64,000 bases of DNA from contig NC_083344.1 in the NCBI RefSeq assembly GCF_019175385.1, forward strand, positions 58,218,782-58,282,781, written 5' to 3'. The notes under the pieces were generated by a model, which ran no database searches, had not been told where the DNA came from, and was given only the letters and a program-made list of their open reading frames with translations. Shown here piece after piece: positions 10,069-21,189 of the stretch. Numbering within the stretch: the stretch's first letter is position 1; each line of letters begins with the position of its first letter. Origin of the DNA: Lycium barbarum (lineage: Eukaryota > Streptophyta > Magnoliopsida > Solanales > Solanaceae). A program made the position numbers and the translations under genes.

Positions 10069-12002
10069 GTCACAGCTAACCACAGCATAACAAAATACGC
10101 AAGCCGACAAGGCTGCCACTATATACTGGAATATCCAAAACAAACCATATCGACACAGTCAGACGCAACCCACATATGTCTACAGACCTCTAAGAGTGTC
10201 CAAGTGAAATATGACGGGACAGGGCCCCGCCGTACCCCCGGATATGCATAAGTCTACATCAAAAGATCTGTACCAAGATAATCTAGGCTCCGGAACAATG
10301 GAGCTCTCCAAAACAGCTGAGCAGAAGTCCTAAGCTGGAGGATCACCAAACCGAGTATCTGTACCTGCGGGCATGAAACGCAGCCCCCTGAAGTAAGGGG
10401 GTCAGTACCATGTCAAGTACCGCTGAGAACTAGAATTTATTGGAGTCATGAATGCTCATCGTTCGCTCGTTTATGTAATTCATGCCAAAAAAGAAAGAAG
10501 GGATAGCCTTAACATACCTTTGGCGCTTAATTCGTGTCTTGATATGTATACGCTTCCCAAGGTACGTCAACCTATATTAAGACGTTAAGAACTATGGTTA
10601 AGCTATGGAAAAGCTTAAAACGTACTTCAACGTTAGTAGCTTATTTCTAGACAATTGGGCAGCACTTCCCCTATATCGCTCACTCCCCTCACATCCATGC
10701 CAACAATACAACAACCAGAATAACATCAACAAGGACACGTCCAAGTTACCACATAAAGAACTAGTCAAAACAAGATCCAAGAACACCTCAAAACAGCCCG
10801 CACCACACACACAACACTCCAAATCAGTCCACACGTTGCACGTTCGAAAATAATCAACATAACGACCACGACATACTCAAGTTATTCCTAATGATCTACA
10901 ACCACAACACATCATCAAAATGACCTTACAATGACATGCTCCAAACAGCCCATCACTACAACAACGCAATATATAATAATAACTACACCTTTAATCTTTC
11001 AACTCAACAAGAACAGCCCCTAAATACAATACAACAATAACAACAACTACCTCAAATAACAACATCATCACGTAAGAATTTCCTCCAATAATCTCATCAA
11101 AACAGCCCACAACCTTATGAACATCTAATCCAGTTCATGTCCCAACAATTTTATAAAAACAACTACAACTTTAAATATCAAGATTCCTTCATTTTTAACA
11201 CATCATCCATAACAACAATAACAATAACAACAATCAAACCTAACTCACCATTATTAAATTTAGACAACTCCAATTCAGCCCAATCTACAATACTAACGAA
11301 ATCATACAATTTTCTTACTTTCAATTTTGCCTAATACAAATTAATCTCTTCATTACCACATCATTAACTCCAATTACATTACAAGAAAAGAAATATTACC
11401 TCAAATTAGTTAAGACAGATCCTACAATTACTTGTACCAATTACACCATTTTTCTTCCTCAATCCAATTCCAACGTTGCTGCCTCCTTTAAATGTTTAGA
11501 ACACCTTTAGGAATTTAAATTTTCTCCCTTCTAAAATCTTGAGTTCTGGCCGTGAGCTATAAGAGCAGCCATGGCTATTCATGATTTTCTCTCCAAGTGA
11601 TTTTTGTGAAGATGAATTATGATTAATGAGTCATCAACTAAGTTTATATATGAATCCTACCACATTGACATGTGTCCCACTCAACCAAGCACCAATCCTA
11701 AACATCCATGTTGTGGTGGGGCCCACTTAGCGGTCTAATTAAGTTAATCAATCATTAATCCCCACTTAATAATCTAATCATGGTTGATTAATCCCTAATC
11801 TCCACTAATATCTCCACATTAAATAATCTGGTCATGGTTAATTAATTTCCACTTCACTACTAATTGCAATTAATTAGTAAACCGTGCAATAATAAAATCG
11901 GGATTAAAAATCCTTGTCTCATATCTCAAAATTAATCTTGTCCTTGAACTTATGTCGATTAACTTACGAATAATCCAACTCGCAAAAATACGGGATATAA
12001 CA
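10069..12002 (-). repeat. E2 3' LTR, truncated and internally deleted
   Basis: On the minus strand this LTR starts TGTTATATCCCG (right end, 12002). Compared with the E2 5' LTR it lacks about 165 bases of its 3' terminus (the counterpart of 17230-17395). It also has an internal deletion at about 10412, joining GGGGGTCAGTA to CCATGTCAAG, where the other copy carries about 450 more bases. The rest matches 17396-19558 closely, apart from the E3-derived tail of that LTR. Confidence 0.85.
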
Positions 12003-12019
12003 TCCTTCCCCCCTTTGGA
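12003..12019 (-). other. E2 polypurine tract
   Basis: On the minus strand this reads CCAAAGGGGGGGAAGGA, directly before the LTR start. Confidence 0.85.
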
Positions 12020-12160
12020 ACATTCATCCTCGAATGTTAAACTAGTTCTATAGGGTCTTATCAAAATTTTGGGAAAGTCCCCTTTATCGCTATACCTACC
12101 AATCTGTATCCAACAATCCGTAGATGCCTCACAGGGCCACAATATCAATAGTCTCATCTA

Positions 12161-13602
12161 TCAATCAATATAGTCAAGTGAGGGATTAATATTACCTGTA
12201 GGCGTACCGAACAAGTAAGGATACTTACTCTTCATTTCTTTTTCGGCTTCCCAGGTCATCTCTTCCCAATGATTATTTTGCCACAATACCTTGACGGAAG
12301 CCACATCCTTAGTATGTAACCTTCTAACTTGGCGATCAAGTATAACTATAGGGCTCTCCTCGTAAGATAACCCCTTTGTTACCTGGACATCATCTACTGG
12401 GAATACTCTAGAAGGGTCACCAATACATTTACGAAGCATTGACACATGAAAGACCGGATGTACTGCTTCCAAATCAGATGGTAGGTCTAACTCATAGGCC
12501 ACCTTGCCTATCCTACGAATAATCTGATAAGGCCCAATGTACCCCGGGCTAAGTTTCCCTTTCTTATCGAATCTCATCACACCCTTCATGGGTGACACCT
12601 TCAACAACACCAAATCACCAATCTGAAACTCTAAGTGTTGACGTCGGTTATCTGCATATGACTTCTTTCGACTCTGGGCTGCCAATAATCTTTCCTGAAT
12701 AAGCTTCACCTTATCAACAACTTGCTGAATCATGTCTTGGCCTATCAATTTAGTCTCACCAACATCAAACCAACCGATAGGTGACCTGCATTTCCTCCCA
12801 TATAAGGCCTCATACGGTGCCATCTGAATACTAGAATGGTAGCTATTATTATAGACAAACTCAATAAGTGGCAAATGATCATCCCAGCTACCTCTGAAGT
12901 CAATAATACAGGCTTACAACATATCTTCTAGCGTCTGATGGTACGTTCGGCCTGTCCGTCAGTCTGAGGGTGAAATGTTGTGCTAAGACTCACCTATGTC
13001 CCCAATCCCTTCTTAAATGATCTCCAGAAGTTAGCTGTAAACTGAGCTCCTCTGTCTGAGATAATAGATGTGGGAACCCCATGAAGTCTCACTATTTCCT
13101 TAATGTATAATCTCGCATAGTCCTTAGCTAAATAAGTAATCCTGACTGGAAGAAAATAGGCTGATTTTGTCAGCCTATCCACAATAACCCATATAGAGTC
13201 ATACTTCCGTAGAGTGCGAGGTAAACCCGTAATGAAGTCCATATTAATTACTTCCCATTTCTAAGTTGGCATCTCTATCTCCTGTAATAAGCCACCAGGC
13301 TTCTGATGCTCGACCTTAACCTGTTGATAATTCGGGCACTGAGCAATAAATTCCGTTATGTCCTTTTTCATGCCATCCCACCAATATAAACATTTGAGGT
13401 CATGATACATCTTCGTTGACCCTGGATGAACAGAATAACGGGCATAGTGTGCCTCTTCCCTAACCTATTGCCGTAGCCCTGCAACCTTAGGTACACACAA
13501 TCTACCTCCATACCGTAGCACTCCGTCAGGTGTAACCTCAAATGGGGTCTTCTCCTTTTGAAGAGCTGTATCTCTATACTGTGCCAGAATAGTTTCCTCG
13601 TA
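12161..13602 (-). pseudogene. pol: E2 integrase and chromodomain, broken
   Basis: Integrase inserts the cDNA, and the chromodomain steers it to chromatin. From the N-terminal side there is a zinc-binding region near 13290-13400 in which the last cysteine is Tyr (QCPNYQQ; E3 has QCPNCQQ). The catalytic core follows, with INMDFI and ISDRGAQF (13250-13050), then stops near 12994, a disrupted stretch, and a long C-terminal frame (12161-12874). That frame holds [13 protein letters not shown], the GPYQIIRRIGKVAYELDLP region, the conserved HPVFHVSMLRKC and a chromodomain with VKVLWQNNHWEEMTWEAE. Stops and frame changes show the gene is dead. The chromodomain places E2 in the Tekay/Del-like chromoviruses. 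Confidence 0.87.
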
Positions 13603-14424
13603 CTAGTTTCTCTTTACCTCTTCTATGATAGAGGACTTAGCAACTTCTCGAACAGAAACTCCACCATCTCCAGAATCAGCCAAACGGACTCCAAGGTTAA
13701 CTAGCCGGTAGATCTCACGAACTATCTCCTTCCTTTCCGGTTGCACGTCTATCAAGCTACCCATAGATTTACGGCTAAGAGCATCTGCTACAACATTTGC
13801 TTTCCCTGGATGGTATAGAATATCAACATCATAATCCTTTAGTAACTCTAACCACCGTCTCTGCCGTAAATTCAACTCCTTTTTTTTGAAGATATATTGG
13901 AGACTCTTATGATCCGTATAAATATCAACATGAACACAATATAAATAATGCCTTCATATCTTCAAGGCATGAATTACCGCTGCTAACTCCAGATCATGAG
14001 TAGGATAATTCCTTTCGTGCTTTCTAAGCTGTCGGGAGGCATAGGCTATAACCCTGCCATGCTGAATCAATACACAACCTAGTCCAACACCCAAAGCATC
14101 ACAATAAATGACATAGCCATCTGGTCCCTCTGGAAGAGTTAAAACTGGAGCCGTAGTCAACTTGTCTTTCAGCAACTGGAAGCTTTGCTCACAAGCATCA
14201 GTCCACTGGAACTTAGCTACCTTCTGAGTTAACCTCGTTAAAGGCGCTGAAATTGAGGCAAACATTTCTACGAATCTCCTATAATATCCTGCTAGCCCCA
14301 TAAAATTGCGTACCTCAGTAGGTGTCGTAGGTCTATGCCAAGTCTTTACAGCCTCAATCTTCTGTGTATCTACCCGAATACCATCAGCTCCAATAATATG
14401 CCCCAAGAATGCTACTGAATTCAA
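13603..14424 (-). pseudogene. pol: E2 RT thumb/connection and RNase H
   Basis: RNase H degrades the RNA template during cDNA synthesis. The frame 13954-14424 carries [14 protein letters not shown], the [18 protein letters not shown] connection motif and RNase H residues in VIYCDALG (Asp) and [13 protein letters not shown] (Glu). Normal elements have CDAS, so the Ser after the first Asp-Ala is changed to Leu. After an in-frame stop, 13603-13875 continues with [16 protein letters not shown] and [12 protein letters not shown], the last catalytic Asp region. Confidence 0.87.
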
Positions 14425-15569
14425 CTAGAATTCGCATTTAGAAAATTTAGCATACAACTTCTGGTGCTGGAGCACCCTAAGTACCATCCTCAAATGGTCT
14501 GCGTGCTCCTCTTCTGAACGTGAATAGACTAGAATATCATTGATAAATACAATCACGAACATATCTAGGAATGGTTTGAACACTCGGTTCATCAAATCCA
14601 TAAATACTTCTAAAACATTGGTCAGCCCAAAAGACATCACTCTATACTCATAATGCCCGTATCAGGTCCTGAATACAGTCTTCGGAACATCTGCCTCCTT
14701 TACCCGCACCTGATGATAGCCTGACCGTAAGTCTATCTTCGAAAAATACTTAACACCCTGCAACTGGTCAAATAGATCACCAATCCTGGGGAGGGGATAT
14801 CTATTCTTTATTGTTATTTTATTCAGCTGCCTATAATCAATACACATCCACAGCGACCCATCTTTCTTTCTCACAAATAGTACCAGTGCTCCCCAACGTG
14901 ATGTGCTAGGCCTAATGAAGCCCTTTTCTAACAAGTCTCTCAGTTGCTCTTTTAACTCCTTCAGCTCTGTAGGTGCCATTCTATAAGGATGAATAGATAT
15001 GGGCTGAGTATCTGGCAATACGTCTATAGTAAACTCTATCTCCCGTTCAGGAGGAAGACCTGAAAGTTCATCTGGGAATACATCTGGAAATTCATTAACC
15101 ATCGGGACTGACTGAAGAGTCGGTACCTCTGCTTTCATATCGTGCACATGAACCAGATGATAAATATAACCTTTTCTAACCATCTTCCTTGCCTTGAGGT
15201 AAGAAATAAACTTACCCCTCGGCGATACCATATTCCCTATACATTCTATAATCGGCTCTCCTGGGAACTGAAATCGAACTATCTTTTCTCTACAGTCAAC
15301 ATTAGCATAGGAAGAAGCTAACCAATCCATACCCATAATAACATCAAACTCAGTCATATCTAACTCAATTAGATCTGCCATGGTATGACGACTATATATA
15401 ACCACCAAACAATTTCTATATACTTGCTTTGCTATGACAAAATCTCCTACCGGTGTAGCTACCTCAAATGGTTCTATCAACTCAGGATCTATTCCGATTC
15501 TACTATCAACAAAGGGAGATATATATGATAAGGTGGATCTGGATCAATCAATGCATATACGTCCTGAGA
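14425..15569 (-). pseudogene. pol: E2 protease end and reverse transcriptase, inactivated
   Basis: The upstream end carries the aspartic protease motif YALIDP, then a frameshift that loses the usual GST. The frame 14662-15480 follows with the post-protease motif DVIMGMDWL, the RT fingers/palm motifs [20 protein letters not shown] and [16 protein letters not shown], and FRT. A stop separates it from 14425-14640, with MSFGLTN and the catalytic box, here [10 protein letters not shown]3 and active relatives have FIDD, so one of the paired catalytic aspartates is Asn in E2 (around 14531-14546). With the stops, this makes E2 RT inactive. Confidence 0.9.
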
Positions 15570-17028
15570 GAAAATCAATGATATACCTGTAACCACATTC
15601 GGTGACGCCTCTTGATCCTGCCTACTAACCAAGGCATAAATGCAGTTCGAAGGACCGCTAGAACTGGAAGCTCCGCCAAGACCCCTACCACAGCCTGCTG
15701 ATGTCTGAATACCCTGCCCTATAGAGCGCATAGCTACAGAAAAAGATGACCTAGCAACCGACCCAGTAGGATGAGCCATACCACCTACACCATCTCTATA
15801 GGGACACTCCTTCATCATATGGCCTGGACGGCCGCAAGAAAAACAAGCACCTGTAATCCAACGACATTCCCCAGAATGGATCCTACCACACCAAGAACAC
15901 CGAGGAAAAGGTGGCCTCGACTGACTCGAACCCCTGTTCATCTGTGAACCTGACGCCTTGGAGCTCTGACCGGCTCCTGAATACCCTGTGCTATCAAATC
16001 TCCTACCTGTGAACTGTGGGGGTGCACTCCGTGCTGGCTGAGAATGATATCTAATATGTTGCTGAGGCTGCCTGCCTCAAAACTCACCAGGATAACCAGC
16101 CGATCTAGCCCTCTTATACTGGCCTCTGTTGTAATCTCTATCTGGCTGACGTCCTCTGTGTCGATCCTCTACCCCCTAAGCATATGCCTGTACCCGAGCA
16201 TTATCCATACCTGGCTGAAGATCCACTGCCATAAATCAAATAACGATCCAGTCCGATCACATAACGATACACTCTATCAGCCATATCAGCTACAATAGTA
16301 GGTGCATATCTAGCCAACGAATCAAACTCAAGACTATACTCTCGAACGCTCCTGCCACTCTGCCTCAAATGTAAGAATCTATCAACTCTAGCTCGCCTCA
16401 TCTCTGGAGGTAGGAAGTGGCCAAGGAAGGCCTCCACAAACTCATCCCATACTGCTGGGGGAGCACCCTCACCCCTGGATAACTCCCAAGACTCATACCA
16501 ATTACCCACTACATCCCGCAACCGATACGAAGCTAACTCAATAGACTCAGTCTGAGAAGCCTTGATTTTCCTCAATGTTCGCTGCATCTGCCGAATAAAC
16601 TCCTGCGGATCATCTTCGGGCTTTGACCCGTAAAACTCTGGAGGATTACAACTTAAGAAGTCATGAGCCCTCAAACAATCAGATCTATCCGCATGGTAAA
16701 CTCCTAGTCCATGCCTGTGAGCCTGCCCTGCCACTAATCTAGTCAGCAGCTCAACTTCATCTCTCATGGCCCTATCCTCCGCCCCTGGCTGAGGAGCTGG
16801 AGGCTCAGGTACTGGGGCCTCGGGAGCTGGCGGTGGGGATGCCCTCTGAACTGGAGTTGCTGCTGCTCTAAGTTCCTTTGGAGGTGGCGGTGTAGCAGAA
16901 CTCGCCGACTGGAGTACAATCTCGGGCATAGACTGGGCACGGGCCCTAGTAACTCTCCGGGTCTGACTAGTATCTCTTGCTACCGATTAGCCCTTCTGGG
17001 CAGTTGTCGCTTTCTTTGGAGGCATAGC
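15570..17028 (-). pseudogene. gag: E2 gag, broken
   Basis: The start at 17028 (MPPKKATTAQKG) is followed at once by a TAA stop. The frame resumes from about 16929 to 16201 with the Pro-rich N-terminus, the Gag core (SKPEDDPQEFIRQM, SVREYSLEFDSLARYAP) and RYVIGLDRYLI, then is shifted. The C-terminal part, 15489-15941, carries the degenerate finger CSWCGRIHSGEC and the zinc knuckle CFSCGRPGHMMKEC. The protein would be about 480 residues if intact. Its decay agrees with the decay of E2 pol. Confidence 0.87.
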
Positions 17029-17132
17029 TGTAAACACAATAATTTGGTAGGGAGGGATTATCTTGATAATATAGCTCTTTCGCACGATCTAGAGTAAGAA
17101 GGAAAGGTAACATCCTAAATGTCCTGTAGCTT

Positions 17133-17171
17133 CCTGTATATAGATGTGGTGCACAACACACCGATAAAAAA
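17133..17171 (-). promoter_or_regulatory. E2 leader hairpin, GTGCAC loop
   Basis: On the minus strand the inner stem GTGTG/CACAT and the loop TT+GTGCAC (17149-17154) are intact. The outer stem has lost pairs (TTTTTTAT against ATATACA), as expected in a dead element. Confidence 0.55.
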
Positions 17172-17213
17172 GACTCTACTAGAAACGGTCTGTAGACACT
17201 CCGAGGATGAACT

Positions 17214-17225
17214 GCTCTAACACCA
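17214..17225 (-). other. E2 primer binding site, diverged
   Basis: On the minus strand it reads TGGTGTTAGAGC, two changes from TGGTATCAGAGC in E1, E3, E4, E8 and E9. It lies 4 bases inside the 5' LTR border. Confidence 0.8.
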
Positions 17226-17229
17226 CTTT

Positions 17230-19558
17230 TGTCACAACCTAACCCTATGGGCCATGACTAGTGCCCGAGCTGGACACTCGTATACGAACCTGCTAGATAT
17301 AGTCAGACTGAAACTAAGGACAATATGGAAACTTGTAAAAACAAACGAAAGATTCATAACGCCACATATCATAAACCTGTCTCCTGAGGTTTCACGGCTA
17401 AGCACAACATAACATAATACGCAAGCCGACAAGGCTGCCACTATATACTAGAATATCCAAAACAAACCATATCGACACAGTCAGACACAACCCACATATG
17501 TCTACAGACCTCTAAGAGTGTACAAGTAAAATATGATGGGACAGGGCCCCGTCGTACCCCTGGATATGCATAAGTCTACATCAAAAGATCTGTACCAAGA
17601 TAATCTAGGCTCCGGAACAATGGAGCTCTCCAAAATAGCTGAGCAGAAGTCCTAAGCTGGAGGATCACCAAACTGAGTATCTGTACCTGCGGGCATGAAA
17701 CGCAGCCCCCCGTAGAAAGGGGGTCAGTACGAGATATGTACTGAGTATATAAAACATGAAATACAATAAAGAGAATCATAACTAAATAGAAGATTACAGG
17801 AGGCAAGTATGATAATCAAAGATACTAATGCACCTGTGCCTTACGAGATGAGAATCATGCATGTCTATATCATATACCTTATCCGGCCCATTATGGGACT
17901 CGGTGAATAAAGTCATCATATAATATACAGACCCATCATGGGACTCGGTTCCATAATCATATCATCATATATATATACATAAGTACCCGGCCCTCTAGTG
18001 AGGGACTCAGTGAACAATGCAGTGAAACTGTGCACGAAACATACCCGGCCCAAGACCCGGTGAATGATATATTAACGACATGCACGAGTAGAATATCATG
18101 AGCAACCATATGCAAACTAAATCATCATCTGGGACTCAATAGAATAATTAGAATGAACCGACACTTGAGAATCAAAGACAACTGCCATGTCAAGTACCGC
18201 TGAGAACTAGAATTTATTGGAGTCATGAGTGTTCATCGTTCGCTCGTTTATGTAATTCATGCCAAAAAGAAAGAAGGGATAGCCTTAACATACCTTTGGC
18301 GCTTAATCCGTGACTTGATATGTATACGCTGCCCAAAGTACCTCAACCTATATTAAGACGTTAAGAACTATGGTTAAGCTATGGAAAAGCTTAAAACGTA
18401 CTTCAACGTTAGTAGCTTATTTCTAGACAATTGGGCAGCACTTCCCCTATATCGCTCACTCCCCTCACATCCATGCCAACAATACAACAACCAGAATAAC
18501 ATCAACAAGGACACGTCCAAGTTACCACATAAAGAACTAGTCAAAACAAGATCCAAGAACACCTCAAAACAGCCCGCACCGCACACACAACACTCTAAAT
18601 CAGTCCACACGTTGCACGTTCAACAATAATCAACATAATGACCACGACATACTCAAGTTATTCCTAATGATATACAACCACAACACATCATCAAAATGAC
18701 CTTATAATGACATGCTCCAAACAGCCCATCACTACAACAACGCAATATATAATCATAACTACACCTTCAATCTTTCAACTCAACAAGAACAACCCCTAAA
18801 TATGATACAACAATAACAACAACAACCTCAACTAGCAACATCATCACGTAAGAATTTCCTCCAAAAATCTCATCAAAACAGCCCACAACCTTACGAACAT
18901 CTAATCCAGTTCATGTCCCAACAATTTTATAATAACAACTACAACTTTAAATATCTAGATTCCTTCATTTTTAACACATCATCCATAACAACAATAACCA
19001 TAACAACAATCAAACCTAATCCACCATTATTAAATTCAGACAACTCCAATTCAGCCCAATCTACAATACTAACAAAATCATGCAATTTTCTTACTTCCAA
19101 TTTTGCCTAATACAAATTAATCTCTTTATTACCACATCATTAACTCCAATTATATTACAAGAAAAGAAATATTACCTCAAATTAGTTAGGACAGATCCTA
19201 CAATTACTTGTACCAATTACACCACTTTTCTTCCTCAATCCAATTCCAACTTTGCTGCCTCCTTTAAATGTTTATAACACCTTTAGGAATTTAAATTTTC
19301 TCCCTTCTAAAATCTTGAGTTCTGGTCGTGAGCTACATGAGCAGGCATGGTTGTTCATGATTTTCTCTCCAAGTGGTTTTTGTGAAGATGAATTATGATT
19401 AATGAGTCATCAACTAAGTTTATATATGCAGCGTACCACATTGACATGTGTCCCACTCAACCAAGCACCAATCCTAAACAACCATGTTGTGGTGGGGTCC
19501 ACTTAGTGGTCTAATTAAGTTAATTAATCATTAATCCCCACTTAATAATCTAATCATG
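17230..19558 (-). repeat. E2 5' LTR, right end replaced by E3 LTR sequence
   Basis: The minus-strand terminus GGTTGTGACA is at 17230. The LTR matches the E2 3' LTR up to CTTAATAATCTAATCATG (near 19558), where E2-type sequence stops. The remaining roughly 230 bases of a normal F2 LTR are missing and E3-type LTR sequence takes over. It includes GGACTCGGTGAATAAAG-type tandem phrases (17896-18070) and the GTACTGACCCCC hairpin (near 17700-17730). Confidence 0.88.
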
Positions 19559-19801
19559 CCATTTGGGCCTTATTTTTATTTTAGTATTTCTTTTAGCCCA
19601 ATTCATTAGAAACCTTATTTTGTAATTTACGGAACTAATTTCCAAAATTTCAATTTTGCCCTTGGCCTTATTCCACACTTTCGCTTCGATAATTTTCATG
19701 AATAACACACATATGTTAAATAAAATAAAAACATAGTCTTATTTCCTACAAGACAAGATTGTTTCAAATTTTTCAAGTGCGCAAAAACACGGGATATAAC
19801 A
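19559..19801 (-). repeat. E3 3' LTR remnant, 243 bp
   Basis: This matches 39650-39891, the outer end of the E3 5' LTR, almost base for base and ends at TGTTATATCCCG on the minus strand. Only the first 243 bases of the LTR remain before the fusion to the E2 LTR. Confidence 0.9.
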
Positions 19802-19816
19802 TTCTCCCCCCCTTTA
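19802..19816 (-). other. E3 polypurine tract
   Basis: On the minus strand, TAAAGGGGGGGGAGAA-like purines directly precede the LTR start at 19801. Confidence 0.88.
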
Positions 19817-19928
19817 GAACATTCGTCCTCGAATGTTAAATTAGCCTCATAGGGTCTTATAAGCATGGCGGGGGAGTTTCTCTTTATGAATAGTACACAT
19901 AGATCATTTGTCAATCAATATAACAGAT

Positions 19929-20459
19929 TTAGAGTTTCAAATTACCTGTAAGTGTAGGGAACAAGTGAGGGTACTTCTTTTTCATCTCATCCTCCGCCTC
20001 CCAGGTCATTTTTTCCCGGTTGTTGTTCCGCCACAGGACTTTAACAGAAGGCACATCTTTGGTGCGCTGTCTCCTCACCTGACGATCCAGAACAGCTACA
20101 GGTTGCTCTTCATAAGACAAGTCCTTCGTTACCTGAATATCATTTACTGGAAATATTCTGTCAGGATCACCAATACATTTTCGGAGCATGGATACATGGA
20201 ATACCGGGTGCACTGCCTCTAGATCTGATGGTAAGTCCAGCTCATAAGCGACATTCCCAATCTTCCGGACAATCTGGTAAGGCCCAATGTATCGCAGACT
20301 GAGCTTTCCCTTTCTGCCGAATCTCATCACGCCCTTCATGGGCGACACTTTCAGAAATACCCAGTCTCCAATCTGGAACTCCAAAGGTCGACGTCGTTTA
20401 TCAGCATAAGATTTTTGTCGACTCTGGGCCGCTAATAGTCGCTCTCGAATCAGTTTCAC
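19929..20459 (-). CDS. pol: E3 integrase C-terminus with chromodomain (part of pol)
   Basis: This 176-residue open stretch is the last part of the E3 polyprotein. It begins in the integrase C-terminal region (LIRERLLAAQSRQKSYAD, GDWVFLKVSPMKGVMRF), continues through GPYQIVRKIGNVAYELDLP and HPVFHVSMLRKC, and ends in a chromodomain with VKVLWRNN..MTWEAEDEM. A chromodomain in this place marks chromoviruses and is known to bias insertion towards heterochromatin. The polypurine tract is only about 110 bases further on, so E3 has no room for the 5S-bearing module. The segment itself is open, but stops and frame changes upstream break the polyprotein. Confidence 0.88.
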   Translation of the reverse strand: MKLIRERLLAAQSRQKSYADKRRRPLEFQIGDWVFLKVSPMKGVMRFGRKGKLSLRYIGPYQIVRKIGNVAYELDLPSDLEAVHPVFHVSMLRKCIGDPDRIFPVNDIQVTKDLSYEEQPVAVLDRQVRRQRTKDVPSVKVLWRNNNREKMTWEAEDEMKKKYPHLFPTLTGNLKL

Positions 20460-21189
20460 TTTATCGACTGCCTACTGGACCACATCTGGACCAATTTATT
20501 TAGTTTCACCCACGTCAAACCAACCGATCGGAGATCTGCATTTCCTACCATATAGGGCTTCTTCGTACGGCGCCATCTGTATGTTGGAATGAAAACTATT
20601 ATTATAAGCAAATTCAACAAGCGGCAAATGATCGTCCCAGCTACCTCTGAAATCAATAGTACAGGCCCGCAACATATCTTCCAATGTTTGAATAGTGCGC
20701 TTGGCCTGTCCGTCGGACTGAGGATGAAATGCTGTACTAAGACTCACCTGAGTCCCCAATCCTTCCTGGAATGATCTCTAGAAATTCGCTGTGAACTGGG
20801 CACCTCTGTCAGTGATAATAGATACAGGGACCCCGTGAAGTCTTACTATCTCTTTAAGATACAATCTGGCATAGTCCTCAGCCGAATAAGTAGTCCTGAC
20901 CGGAAGGAAATGGGCTGATTTCGTCAACCTGTCAACAATAACCCAAATAGAATCATACCTGCGTGGAGTGCGCGGCAAACCCACAATGAAATCCATGTTA
21001 ATCATTTCCCATTTCCAAGTTGGAATTTCCATTTCCTGTAATAACCCACCGAGCTTCTGATGCTCGATCTTGACTTGCTGACAATTTGGGCACTGGCCAA
21101 CGAACTCTGCGACATCTCTTTTCATACCGTCCCACCAGTATAAAAATTTGAGATCATGATACATCTTTGTGGAACCAGGATGAACAGAA
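20460..21189 (-). pseudogene. pol: E3 integrase core, a few lesions
   Basis: The zinc-binding region ([21 protein letters not shown]) and the catalytic core (INMDFIVGLP, VSIITDRGAQF, then [18 protein letters not shown]) are recognisable, with the acidic D, D, E positions present. Lesions: a frameshift near 21190 at the junction with the RT-RNase H frame; a TAG stop after GAQFTANF at about 20778; an extra residue and frame change at PYEEALYGR; and further stops near 20496. E3 integrase is therefore dead, though it decayed more recently than that of E2. Confidence 0.88.
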
